DNA from: Entophlyctis helioformis
Lineage: Eukaryota > Chytridiomycota > Chytridiomycetes > Chytridiales > Chytriomycetaceae
NCBI GenBank assembly: GCA_025526915.1
Contig: JAHLKH010000393.1
Location: 1 to 15,248 of the forward strand
Direction: 5' to 3'
DNA: 15,248 bases
A program made the position numbers and the translations under genes. Below the pieces are notes generated by a model. The model saw only the letters and a list, made by a program, of their open reading frames with translations. It ran no database searches and was not told the origin of the DNA. Below, one piece after another: positions 1 to 7,338 of the stretch (its first letter is position 1; every line of letters starts with the position of its first letter).

Positions 1-42
1 CGCACCGCCACACGCGTCTTGGTGCACAGGCTGCTTGGCTTG

Positions 43-83
43 TGAGTCATACCCGGCACAGCCACCTTCTAGAATTCCATCGA
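43..83 (+). promoter_or_regulatory. U3 candidate activator sites (bZIP-like and heat-shock-like)
   Basis: TGAGTCA at 43-49 matches the consensus bound by Gcn4/AP-1-type bZIP proteins. TTCTAGAA at 67-74 is a perfect head-to-head pair of heat-shock-element units, followed by a weaker CC and a further GAA at 81-83. Both lie 70-110 bp upstream of the TATA box and recur in the right LTR. Function is inferred from motif matches only, and short matches like these can arise by chance. Confidence 0.35.
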
Positions 84-150
84 ACTCTGGCCTGCCGCGA
101 GCTGAGGAACACCACAGAACCTTGAACCGCAGTGCCACTCCCTCTCCAGC

Positions 151-158
151 TATAAATA
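151..158 (+). promoter_or_regulatory. LTR TATA box
   Basis: The sequence TATAAATA lies in a pyrimidine-rich context about 115 bp before the LTR end, with a duplicate at 5166-5173 in the right LTR. It would place the start of the genomic RNA (U3/R boundary) near position 180. The copy in the right LTR would direct transcription toward the tRNA-Thr gene. Confidence 0.7.
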
Positions 159-269
159 GCCCTGCTCTCTCTTCTGCTGAATGAACTCCAGATCTGATCT
201 CACAAGCTAGTCGCCTACGCCCTTCGCCCGGCCTGCCTCTCCCCTGCGGTCGATCTCGCGTCCAACATT

Positions 270-283
270 TGGTAGCACTGGAT
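270..283 (+). other. Primer binding site (minus-strand priming), initiator-Met-like
   Basis: TGG begins two bases after the LTR end, the usual position, and complements a tRNA 3'-CCA. The 14 bases TGGTAGCACTGGAT match the complement of the animal-type initiator tRNA-Met 3' end at 12 positions and the yeast one over the first 7. The primer is therefore probably tRNA-iMet of this host, but the host tRNA is not in the window. The comparison tRNAs are from memory. Confidence 0.65.
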
Positions 284-306
284 CGCAACCTCGGCGCCCT
301 TCCGCT

Positions 307-1239
307 ATGGACCCAAACACGATTCTTCAAGAGCTTGTGTCACGGCTTGAGCAAGTGGAGCGACGCCAATCGATGGCGGCCCCGCCAACCCCGCCCAACC
401 TCACCAAGACGATTCGGAAACCGGACGCTTTTGATGGCTCAGCATCTGCACTGGATACGATTGTCTTCTTAAGCAATCTCCAGGCATATCTCGAGGTCCA
501 GCCCGCCTCCCTGACCGCAATGCACCGTGCCCTCGTTATCAAGTCCTTCCTCAAGGGCCCGGCGCATGTGTTCTTCGACCAATGGCTCAGCCAACACGGC
601 CCTGCCCACGACGCCATCATGCTTGCCGCCATCCGCTCGCAGTTCCTGAATGTGCACTCGGTGGTGCACGCCCAGCAGGCCCTTGCCTCTGCCAAGCAAG
701 GCAACCGTTCTGTCACCGAGTATATCGCCGAGTTTGACAAGTGGCTTGCGATCATCCCCGCGATGGACATGACGGATTCCATGGCGTGCGCCATCTTTGT
801 TCACGGCCTCAAGGACTCGTTGCGCGAGCAGGTTCTGATCAGCAAGGTTCGCGATCCCAGCATGACGCTTGCCACAGCCAAAGTCCTTGCCCAGTCGCTC
901 GAGGGCATCAAGTCCCGCAACGCGTCCAGCCCGTTTTTCGCGCCTGTGTCGACCAGTGCCCCACATCTTGTGCCCATGGACGTGGACCTCAATCTGTCTC
1001 GCCCGAACCCGCGTTTCCATCAGCGGCCCCGCCTGACTGAGGAGCAGCTGCGTCTTGTCCGCGAGGGACGCTGCTTCCTCTGCAAGCAGGATCAGCAGCA
1101 CCGACCTGGCTGCAAATCCAAGTTCCGTTTGCCTCGCCAAGCCCAGCTCCACACGGCTCAGCCCACAGCAGATGGCACGTCTGCCTACATGAATGCTGCC
1201 GCTGCTCGCGACCTCCAGCCTGCTCAAGACCACGCCTGA
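307..1239 (+). CDS. gag: Gag polyprotein (capsid/nucleocapsid)
   Basis: This 310-aa structural protein would package the element RNA into virus-like particles. Residues about 35-200 have the pattern of a retrotransposon Gag capsid domain (hydrophobic helices with W, F and L, including a YIAEFDKW stretch). A zinc knuckle follows at nt 1072-1113, with C-x2-C-x5-H-x3-C spacing instead of the usual C-x2-C-x4-H-x4-C, so the histidine is displaced by one. The start ATG at 307 is 40 bases from the LTR end and is the first in the frame that yields a full Gag. The ORF ends at UGA (1237-1239), and the pol frame continues directly after it without changing frame. An alternative view is a single Gag-Pol ORF interrupted by a nonsense mutation. 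Confidence 0.9.
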   Translation: MDPNTILQELVSRLEQVERRQSMAAPPTPPNLTKTIRKPDAFDGSASALDTIVFLSNLQAYLEVQPASLTAMHRALVIKSFLKGPAHVFFDQWLSQHGPAHDAIMLAAIRSQFLNVHSVVHAQQALASAKQGNRSVTEYIAEFDKWLAIIPAMDMTDSMACAIFVHGLKDSLREQVLISKVRDPSMTLATAKVLAQSLEGIKSRNASSPFFAPVSTSAPHLVPMDVDLNLSRPNPRFHQRPRLTEEQLRLVREGRCFLCKQDQQHRPGCKSKFRLPRQAQLHTAQPTADGTSAYMNAAAARDLQPAQDHA

Positions 1240-1298
1240 CGGTGCCAGGAAGGCGTCGCACTTCATAAGGTCTCGAATGAAGTGCCCGTTTGTGCACC
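1237..1298 (+). promoter_or_regulatory. Probable UGA readthrough element between gag and pol
   Basis: The Gag stop is UGA followed by CGG, and the next in-frame stop is at the end of pol. UGA-CGG is a known leaky context in plant tobraviruses. Downstream, 1258-1266 (GCACTTCAT) and 1277-1285 (ATGAAGTGC) form a perfect 9-bp stem with a 10-nt loop, starting 18 nt after the stop. In addition GGTGC at 1241-1245 can pair with GCACC at 1294-1298, which would enclose that hairpin and begin one base after the stop codon. The context and pairing are seen directly; the recoding function is inferred. Confidence 0.6.
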
Positions 1299-4200
1299 TT
1301 CTCTGGTTCCGCCCGAGACCAGTTCAAGCCCGTCCCAGTCCAATGCCACGCCGATTGCCACGCCGATTGCCACGCCGATTGCCACGCCGATTGCCACGCC
1401 GGTTGCCACACCGATTGCCACGCCGGTTGCCCTGCCAGTTGCCCTGCCTTCGCCTGCCCTATGCCAAGCCTTGCCGTCTCCACATGTGCCGCCCATGTGT
1501 GAACTCGCCTTTGTCGCCATGTCTGTCCACGGTCAGATCGTCTCTGCTCTTGTGGACAGTGGAGCTGCCAGCTCGTTTGTCTCGCCACGCCTAGCAACTC
1601 GGGTCGCCCACAAGCCTGACACTTTGCTGCACCCGATCTCGCCACCCATTCCTCTTCGCCTGGGGGATGGCTCGTCCCAGAACGCGTTGACCCAAGGAAT
1701 CAAGGTCAAGCTTGCCTCGCCTGACGGCCGCCCGTTGCCAGACATCCACGCCTTTGTCTCGCCGCCCGGAACCGACTACGATCTCATTATTGGCCGACCG
1801 TGGCTCCGCGCGCACTGCTCTGCCTGGCATCAGGGCAAAGCCGAGCGTCTTGATGTCCAGACGGCTGCCGGTGTTGTTGTCCTGCCTGTCGAATCCTCGC
1901 CCGATCAGATCGCCTCGTCTCAGCCCAAGGACTCGTCGTTCCTGCTCTCGTACCCAGACTTCAAGAAAGCCGTCAAGACACACGAGATTGATGCCGTCTA
2001 TGGAGTGATTCTCTGCGTCGCAGATGCCCAAGCCACGATCAAGGAGGCGCCCGATGCCGACTGGCCAGATTGGATGCAAGCCATGCGCCGCGAGTTCCCC
2101 GACGTCTTTCCTGCACCTGGTGCACCGCTCAAGCCATCCGACAAGCTCGCGACGCTCGGTCCTCATGGGCAGCATCACATCGAGTTGCTGGACGACACGC
2201 CCATCAAGAAACAGCCGTATCGCATGAGTCCCCTTGAGCTGCGCGAGCTCGAGAAGCAGCTGCAAGAGATGCTGGCCGAACGTCTCATCCGCCCAAGCTC
2301 AAGTCCATGGTCCCTGCCGGTTTTGTTTGTCAAGAAGAAAGACGGATCTCTTCGCCTCTGCGTCGACTATCGCGCGTTGAACCAAGTCACCAAGCCAGAC
2401 GCCACGGGCCTCCCTCGGATTGACGACAACCTGGACCAGCTCGGCCGCGCGCGCGTGTTCTCGATCATTGACATGAAGTCAGGGTACCACCAGATCCCGA
2501 TGGCGCCCTCGTCGGTCGAACGGACGGCCTTCAACACGCGCTACGGACAGTTTGAATACCTCGTCATGCCTTTCGGTTTGCGCAATGCCCCGGCCACGTT
2601 TCAGCGCGTGATGAACACCGTCCTCAAGGGACTTGTCGACCACATCTGCGTCGTGTACCTCGACGATGTCCTCATCTTCAGCCCCGACCACGCCTCGCAC
2701 CAGAAGCACGTCCGCCAAGTCCTTGAGCGTTTCCAGCAGCACGGTCTCGTTGTCAACCCCAAGAAGTGCAAGTTTGGCGTCCAAGAGGTCGAGTACTGCG
2801 GTCACCTTGTCTCAGCCGCAGGAATCCGCCCCGATCCATCCAAGCTCGCCACGGTGCGCGACTGGCCGACGCCCAAGACGCTCACACAGCTTCGCTCGTT
2901 TCTCGGTCTGTGCAACTTCTACCGACGGTTTGTCAAGGACTTTAGCAAGATCGCCCTACCATTGACCGAGATGACAAAGGAAAGGATCCACTTTGAGATG
3001 TCGCATGAAGCCCTCGCCGCTTTTGATGCCCTGAAGCACGCGCTCACCACTGCCCCTGTCTGCCTTGCTCCAGACTCGACCAAGCCCATGCACGTCTGGA
3101 CCGACGCATCGCAGGAGGCAGTAGGAGCGGTGCTGATGCAAGACCACGGCAAGGGGTTCCAGCCGATCGCGTTCCTCTCGCACAAGCTGTCCAAGGAGGA
3201 GCGTCGCTACAGCGCGTTTGAACGCGAGCTACTGGCCATTGTCCACGCCGTCCGCCAGTGGCGCTGCTACATCCAAGGCGTCCCGACCGTCGTGCACACA
3301 GACCACCGCCCGCTCATCTGGCTCTTCAACATGAAGGAGCCCAAGCCGCGTCTGTGGGGTTGGATCCAAGAGCTCGAGCTGCACCACAAGACTTTGACGT
3401 ACTCGCCTGGCGCCACACAGCATGCCGACCCGCCGTCTCGTCGCCCTGACCTGCCCGAGCCTGAGACGCCCATCTCGGAGCAGGACCCATTTGGATTGCT
3501 CGAGCAGGCACACCGCCTCAACATGCTGATGCCGCTAGAGCCTGCAGAGCCAGTTTGGGATCTCACCACGGATTGGCCTGCCTATGTTGCCCACGTCAAG
3601 ACCACCAACCGCCTGCCCAACACGATTCCACCTGACGATGCACGCAAGATCCGCCGCGAGGCACACCACTTTGAGATCAAGCACGACACGTTGATGCGCA
3701 AGGTCACGGTGCACCGCCAGCCCAAGCTCGTCCCATTCATCCCCTCGTCCGAGCGCAAGGCGTTGATCAGCAAGTACCACGGTTCACTCGGCCATCTGGG
3801 GTCGTCGTCGCTCCTTGGCCTGCTGCAGCAGCGTTTCTGGTGGCCCGACATGGAGGCGTCGCTCGTGGACTTTGTCAGGGATTGCCCCGAGTGCCAGCTC
3901 AACCAGGTGCCTGTGCAGCCGCCGCGCAACCCGCTGCACCCTCTGCCACCCGTCGCGCTTCCGTTTGAGCGGTGGGGGGTGGACGTGATTCAAGACCTTC
4001 CCGCCACCAAGCACGGGCACACGCAGATCTTCACGGCCATCGACTATGCCACAGGTTGGGTTGTTGCCAAGCCATATGCGCGCCGGGATGCAGCCACGTT
4101 TGCCAAGTTCCTCTTTGACGAGATCCTGATGAATTACGGCGCGCCGATCGAGATTGTCTCGGACCGCGGCTCCAACTTCATGGCCGAAGCGATTCAAGAG

Positions 4201-4986
4201 TATCTTCGGCTGCAGGAGATCCAGCACTTGCCTAGTACACCGTTCCACCCGCGGACCAACGGCGCAGTCGAACGCATGCATCGCACTCTGGGCGACGTCC
4301 TCACGAAGCTCTGCCGCGGCTCGCCTGAACGCTGGGACGTCTATCTGCCTCAAGCTGTGTTTGCTCTCCGCACTCGCATACACTCGGTCACGGGTTTCTC
4401 GCCATTCTACCTCGTGTATGGAGTTGAGCCGCGTCTGCCTGGTGATGATGCGCCGCCACTCGAGTATGACCTGCGCGACCCGGACGACCTTGCTGCATGG
4501 ACATCCCGCGAGTTGGAGGATCTCGGTTTGGATCGCGCAGCCGCCCACATTCGCCGCCGGCGCCAGGCCGAACGCATGAAGGCAAGCTACGACGGCACCA
4601 ACAAGGTCCAAGCCGCGCGTTTCGACATTGGAGAGTATGTCAAGATGTGGCACCACGACAAGCACAAGTTCGAGTTTCGGTGGATTGGCCCCTTTATTGT
4701 GATCGACCAAGGACCCAACGACACTTATCGGCTGATGCGTCCCAACGGTTCTGCTGTCGACACCCTCGTGAACGGCGACCACCTTGCACCATACTACAGC
4801 CCCAACCGCGACGTGTTCTATGGCGGTTCACCCAACCAGCCGCTGCGACAAGAGCCGCCTGTCCCGCCATCTGCACCTACGGTCGTTCCTGCAGCTCCGT
4901 CTCTGATCCCACGCACTTCTGCTGGCATCCCCATTGTGCAGTCTGCGCGTGCACTTCGAGAGTCGCGAGGACGCGCCACAAGCTAA
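1240..4986 (+). CDS. pol: Pol polyprotein (protease, RT, RNase H, integrase), expressed by readthrough from Gag
   Basis: The frame is open from the codon after the Gag UGA to TAA at 4984-4986; no ATG begins it, and the earliest near-cognate start is GTG at 1282. Numbered from 1282: an ATP(I/V) repeat linker at residues about 22-53; an aspartic protease DSGA at 92-95; reverse transcriptase with YLDD at 459-462 (nt 2656-2667); RNase H with TDAS and HTDHRP motifs; and integrase. The integrase has an HGSLGH...CPEC zinc motif (first H at 833) and a DD35E triad at D901, D961 and E997. A GPY/F-type module (RWIGPF) follows. The C-terminal 60 or so residues are proline-rich and show no chromodomain. 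All catalytic residues checked are intact, so the polyprotein looks functional. It replicates the element RNA into cDNA and integrates it. Confidence 0.95.
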   Translation, partial: RCQEGVALHKVSNEVPVCAPSLVPPETSSSPSQSNATPIATPIATPIATPIATPVATPIATPVALPVALPSPALCQALPSPHVPPMCELAFVAMSVHGQIVSALVDSGAASSFVSPRLATRVAHKPDTLLHPISPPIPLRLGDGSSQNALTQGIKVKLASPDGRPLPDIHAFVSPPGTDYDLIIGRPWLRAHCSAWHQGKAERLDVQTAAGVVVLPVESSPDQIASSQPKDSSFLLSYPDFKKAVKTHEIDAVYGVILCVADAQATIKEAPDADWPDWMQAMRREFPDVFPAPGAPLKPSDKLATLGPHGQHHIELLDDTPIKKQPYRMSPLELRELEKQLQEMLAERLIRPSSSPWSLPVLFVKKKDGSLRLCVDYRALNQVTKPDATGLPRIDDNLDQLGRARVFSIIDMKSGYHQIPMAPSSVERTAFNTRYGQFEYLVMPFGLRNAPATFQRVMNTVLKGLVDHICVVYLDDVLIFSPDHASHQKHVRQVLERFQQHGLVVNPKKCKFGVQEVEYCGHLVSAAGIRPDPSKLATVRDWPTPKTLTQLRSFLGLCNFYRRFVKDFSKIALPLTEMTKERIHFEMSHEALAAFDALKHALTTAPVCLAPDSTKPMHVWTDASQEAVGAVLMQDHGKGFQPIAFLSHKLSKEERRYSAFERELLAIVHAVRQWRCYIQGVPTVVHTDHRPLIWLFNMKEPKPRLWGWIQELELHHKTLTYSPGATQHADPPSRRPDLPEPETPISEQDPFGLLEQAHRLNMLMPLEPAEPVWDLTTDWPAYVAHVKTTNRLPNTIPPDDARKIRREAHHFEIKHDTLMRKVTVHRQPKLVPFIPSSERKALISKYHGSLGHLGSSSLLGLLQQRFWWPDMEASLVDFVRDCPECQLNQVPVQPPRNPLHPLPPVALPFERWGVDVIQDLPATKHGHTQIFTAIDYATGWVVAKPYARRDAATFAKFLFDEILMNYGAPIEIVSDRGSNFMAEAIQEYLRLQEIQHLPSTPFHPRTNGAVERMHRTLGDVLTKLCRGSPERWDVYLPQAVFALRTRIHSVTGFSPFYLVYGVEPRLPGDDAPPLEYDLRDPDDLAAWTSRELEDLGLDRAAAHIRRRRQAERMKASYDGTNKVQAARFDIGEYVKMWHHDKHKFEFRWIGPFIVIDQGPNDTYRLMRPNGSAVDTLVNGDHLAPYYSPNRDVFYGGSPNQPLRQEPPVPPSAPTVVPAAPSLIPRTSAGIPIVQSARALRESRGRATS
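1345..1440 (+). repeat. 12-bp tandem repeat encoding A-T-P-I/V
   Basis: Eight consecutive 12-base units based on GCCACGCCGATT. The first four are identical; later units vary (GGTT, ACCG, CTGCCAG). They encode a repetitive Ala-Thr-Pro-Ile/Val linker between the readthrough stop and the protease. Graded divergence toward the 3' end suggests recent expansion at the 5' end by slippage. Confidence 0.95.
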
Positions 4987-4995
4987 GGGGGGAGA
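4985..4995 (+). other. Polypurine tract (plus-strand primer)
   Basis: Eleven purines (AAGGGGGGAGA) end two bases before the TGTT of the right LTR and overlap the pol TAA. This is the expected position for the RNase H-resistant primer of plus-strand DNA synthesis. Confidence 0.85.
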
Positions 4996-4997
4996 CC

Positions 4998-5282
4998 TGT
5001 TAGACCCTCACGTCCGCACCGCCACACGCGTCTTGGTGCACAGGCTGCTTGGCTTGTGAGTCATACCCGGCACAGCCACCTTCTAGAATTCCATCGAACT
5101 CTGGCCTGCCCGCGAGCTGAGGAACACCACAGAACCTTGAACCGCAGTGCCACTCCCTCTCCAGCTATAAATAGCCCTGCTCTCTCTTCTGCTGAATGAA
5201 CTCCAGATCTGATCTCACAAGCTAGTCGCCTACGCCCTTCGCCCGGCCTGCCTCTCACCTGCGGTCGATCTCGCGTCCAACA
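4998..5282 (+). repeat. Right LTR, complete (285 bp)
   Basis: Starts TGTT and ends AACA. The start is defined by the polypurine tract and the end by loss of identity with the left LTR after AACA. It contains duplicates of the TGAGTCA site (5057-5063) and TATA box (5166-5173). The bases immediately after it, ACACA at 5283-5287, would be the 3' copy of a 5-bp target duplication, but the matching 5' copy lies outside the window. Confidence 0.96.
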
Positions 5283-5293
5283 ACACAACGAAA

Positions 5294-5365
5294 GCCCCTT
5301 TAGCTTAGCGGTAGAGCGTCCGCCTCGTAAGCGGAAGGTCGGGTGTTCAATCCACCCAGGGGGCA
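5294..5365 (+). tRNA. tRNA-Thr (anticodon CGT)
   Basis: The 72 bases fold into a full cloverleaf. The acceptor stem pairs 5294-5300 with 5358-5364 (one G-T wobble), with discriminator A5365. The D stem is 5303-5306/5314-5317, the anticodon stem 5319-5323/5331-5335, and the T stem 5341-5345/5353-5357. The anticodon at 5326-5328 is CGT, reading the threonine codon ACG. A-box-like TAGCTTAGCGG and B-box-like GTTCAATCC internal promoters are present. No intron and no encoded CCA, as expected for a eukaryotic nuclear gene. A young retrotransposon LTR ends 11 bp upstream. Confidence 0.95.
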
Positions 5366-5376
5366 TTCGGATTCAC

Positions 5377-5380
5377 TTTT
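5377..5380 (+). terminator. RNA polymerase III terminator
   Basis: A run of four T lies 11 bases after the tRNA 3' end, with a stronger T5 run at 5387-5391 as backup. This is the normal Pol III termination signal. Confidence 0.75.
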
Positions 5381-5391
5381 GCATTCTTTTT

Positions 5392-5572
5392 GCTCCTTGC
5401 GACACTGGCGGACCCAACCCCTGCCCACTCGTCGTCTGCTCGCTGCTGCCGCTTCCCTTTTTCCCGTCTGTGCGCTGCTGTGCGCTGCTGTGCTTGCAGC
5501 AACGCAGATGGTGCCATTTCGTTCATTTGGATGTGGCTGGGATTGCATGCTGCACAAGCGCTGTCTGGTCGC
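5392..5572. other. Spacer between tRNA gene and SOD gene
   Basis: About 180 bases without a convincing gene; open frames here are not supported by any recognisable protein. The stretch should contain the 3' untranslated region of the minus-strand SOD gene. A short local duplication (TGCGCTGC twice near 5470-5485) is the only structure noticed. Confidence 0.5.
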
Positions 5573-6858
5573 TCAGGCGTCAATCAGACCAACCACGCCG
5601 CATGCAAGGCGGCCGCCTGAATTGCCAACAACCTTGGACAGCGGGTTGTTGGTCAGTCCCAGATCGTCTTGGTTTGCGTGGATGACCAGCGCGCGGCCGA
5701 TGATGCTGCGCTCGCCAAACAGAGATGCGAGACGGTCGGTGAAGCGCTGCTGGAACCGGCCGTCGGCACCGACATCCATGTTGCCAAAGTCTCCGACATG
5801 GCGCGTGCGTGCGTTTGGTGCGCCATGGTTGACGTTGAACGGGTTAAAGTGCACTGTTGCCAGCCGGGACCGTCATGGTGGATCGATGCATCGGCGTTGT
5901 GAGTATTGTGGAGGCTATGACAGCAGCGCAGTGGTGGTTGGGGACGAGGCAAGTATGCAAGACAAGCAAGGCGAGAGCAAAGGACTCACAGCCAGCAGCA
6001 GTGCAGTTGGGGAAGATGTTGCCCGACACATGCACGTGCCATCCGTGCTTGCCTGGCGGGATGCCGGCCAGATCGGCAATCACCTGGATCTTGCTGGTGG
6101 GCGAGTTCTGCACAAACGCAACCGTGCCAGAGATGGATGCGCCAGCCGGCTGTGTTGGGTCTGGGCGGATGTTGACAATCGCACGGCGCTGCACTGCGGG
6201 CGGACGTGGACGTGGGCGGTTGTGCTCGCGTGGACGGTCGAGTCGCCACCAGCTTTCTCTGGCAGCAGCAAACGTGGCTGATGGATGGCCGCTGTACGAG
6301 TCGTACTCGTCCTTATCGTCGTCCTTGTCGTCATCGTTGCTGTCGTCGTCGTACTCGTCCTCGTCCTCCCTGTCCCAGCAGAACGAGCGATCATTGTCGA
6401 CAGCCACAATGCACTTGTCAAAGTACCTTCAATGCAGAGCGGAGCAAGCGGCAGTGTGAGTGGCGTGTACCGCAGACAGAGCGGACAAAGCAGCACCAAG
6501 CACGAGTGGCACAGCGGCGGAGACGGACGCCAGTTGATGACGCGTCCAACACGCCGCCGGATGGCAGACACGAAGCACATGTGGTTGGTGCTTTGGAGGA
6601 CCGACGGCACTCGTCAGGAGGCACTCACCCAACCGCATCGTCAATGCATCGGCCGTGCCGGTCGCCCGAGCGGCCAAACCGACGACCGCATTCCCACTTG
6701 GCCGTGCGGAAGCGAGTGTTGCAGTCCGTGTACGAGCGGATGCAGTCACGGTGCGAGCTGGACGAGTACGATGCAGGCCGAGCGACTGCCTGGCCAGCAA
6801 GCGTGGCAACAGCAACAGCAACAGCAGAAAGAGCAGCCAGCGATGGGAAGAGATGCAT
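5573..6858 (-). CDS. Secreted Cu/Zn superoxide dismutase with a Cys-rich N-terminal extension
   Basis: The model has three exons: 6629-6858, 5990-6426 and 5573-5853. Introns are 6427-6628 (donor GTGAGT, acceptor GAAG) and 5854-5989 (donor GTGAGT, acceptor ACAG). The spliced frame is exact and gives 315 aa. Residues 1-26 form a signal peptide with an AVA cleavage motif. Residues 27-95 carry six cysteines (39, 46, 57, 71, 82, 93), followed by an Asp/Glu-rich stretch at 95-119. The SOD domain runs from about 159 to 315. All metal ligands are present: Cu H207, H209, H224, H281; Zn H224, H232, H241, D244. The structural disulfide C218-C307 and the active-site arginine R304 are also kept. It should convert superoxide to oxygen and peroxide outside the cell or at the wall. 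The first exon and its junction are inferred from frame and signal peptide; the SOD domain itself is certain. Confidence 0.88.
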
Positions 6859-7338
6859 GGCGGAGTCGACGACGGATGAGAGCGAGGTCGGTTGGTGAGC
6901 GGCAGCGAGGACGGGCGGATCTGGCGGCTTTTGAATGCCTGCTGCCTGCATCCAGCCACAGCAGACGCGCTGTGGGAGTGCGGCTGTGTGGCGCCTGTTT
7001 GTCAGGCTGTCTGTCTGTCTGCCTGGCTGTGCTTGGCTGGCTGTGCGGGGCTGTGCCACTCGTGCTCCGTGCGATGCCGTCATTCATGCATCACCAATGC
7101 CGTCCCTTTCATCAGCACATGCAAGCCGCTGTTGGCTGGCTGTGTGCTGTGAGCAGATACAATCGCAGCATTGCACCAGATGATCACGAGCGTGGGCTGG
7201 CTGTGCTGCCAGCCAGCGTCCAAAGGAGCAGGTCTGCGAGGCAGCTGTTCCAGCAACAGGCATGACCCATTCAGGGGATTCATTGGAACAAGGCCATCAC
7301 GGACAAAACCGTCACAACAGAAGCGACACAAAGACTGC
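6859..7338. other. Spacer between SOD and actin genes
   Basis: About 480 bases that should hold the SOD promoter and the actin 3' region, both genes being on the minus strand. Around 7003-7060 there is a low-complexity run of CTGT/CTGG tetranucleotides (GTCTGTCTGTCTGCCTGG and relatives). No clear TATA box was seen for SOD. No coding region is supported here. Confidence 0.5.

Larger units (their letters stand above)
1..267 (+). repeat. Left LTR (5' end cut by the window edge)
   Basis: Matches the right LTR base for base from position 1 (equivalent to 5015) to the terminal AACA at 264-267. There are two differences: one C fewer near 95-96 (the right copy has an extra C at about 5109-5111), and C242 where the right copy has A5257. 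The right copy shows the LTR begins TGTT and ends AACA, a short terminal inverted repeat. U3 holds a TGAGTCA site, a TTCTAGAA element and a TATA box. The R/U5 limits cannot be set from sequence alone. Confidence 0.97.
1..5282 (+). mobile_element. Ty3/gypsy-type LTR retrotransposon, nearly complete
   Basis: The sequence shows two near-identical LTRs, a primer binding site just inside the left LTR, gag, a pol in the order protease-RT-RNase H-integrase, and a polypurine tract abutting the right LTR. Integrase lying after RNase H is the diagnostic order of Ty3/gypsy (Metaviridae) as opposed to Ty1/copia. The left LTR lacks its first 17 bases because the window begins inside it, so the 5' target-site duplication cannot be read. 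The coding regions are open apart from one in-frame UGA between gag and pol that looks designed. LTR divergence is one substitution plus one indel, so the copy is young and may be active. The element sits 11 bp upstream of a tRNA gene and in the same orientation. Confidence 0.96.

Noticed and set aside
181..210. Short upstream ORF (9 codons) in the LTR leader before gag
   Set aside because: It is within the transcribed leader and could affect translation, but nothing in the sequence distinguishes it from a chance ATG.
1193..1594. Plus-strand open frame across the gag/pol junction in another frame
   Set aside because: It overlaps the end of gag and start of pol, and its content is the ATPI repeat read out of frame (Arg/Leu/Pro repeats). 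No known domain; a shadow of the real frame.
3784..4782. Long (332-codon) minus-strand open frame antisense to integrase
   Set aside because: High GC and codon bias of pol leave the opposite strand open. No recognisable motif, whereas the sense strand has an intact integrase.
5283..5287. Target-site duplication ACACA
   Set aside because: The 5' copy is outside the window, so it cannot be claimed as a duplication.
6285..7265. 326-codon plus-strand open frame starting in a valine-rich run
   Set aside because: The hydrophobic V/L run is the complement of the Asp/Glu-rich linker of the SOD gene, which has stronger support from splice phase and domain content.
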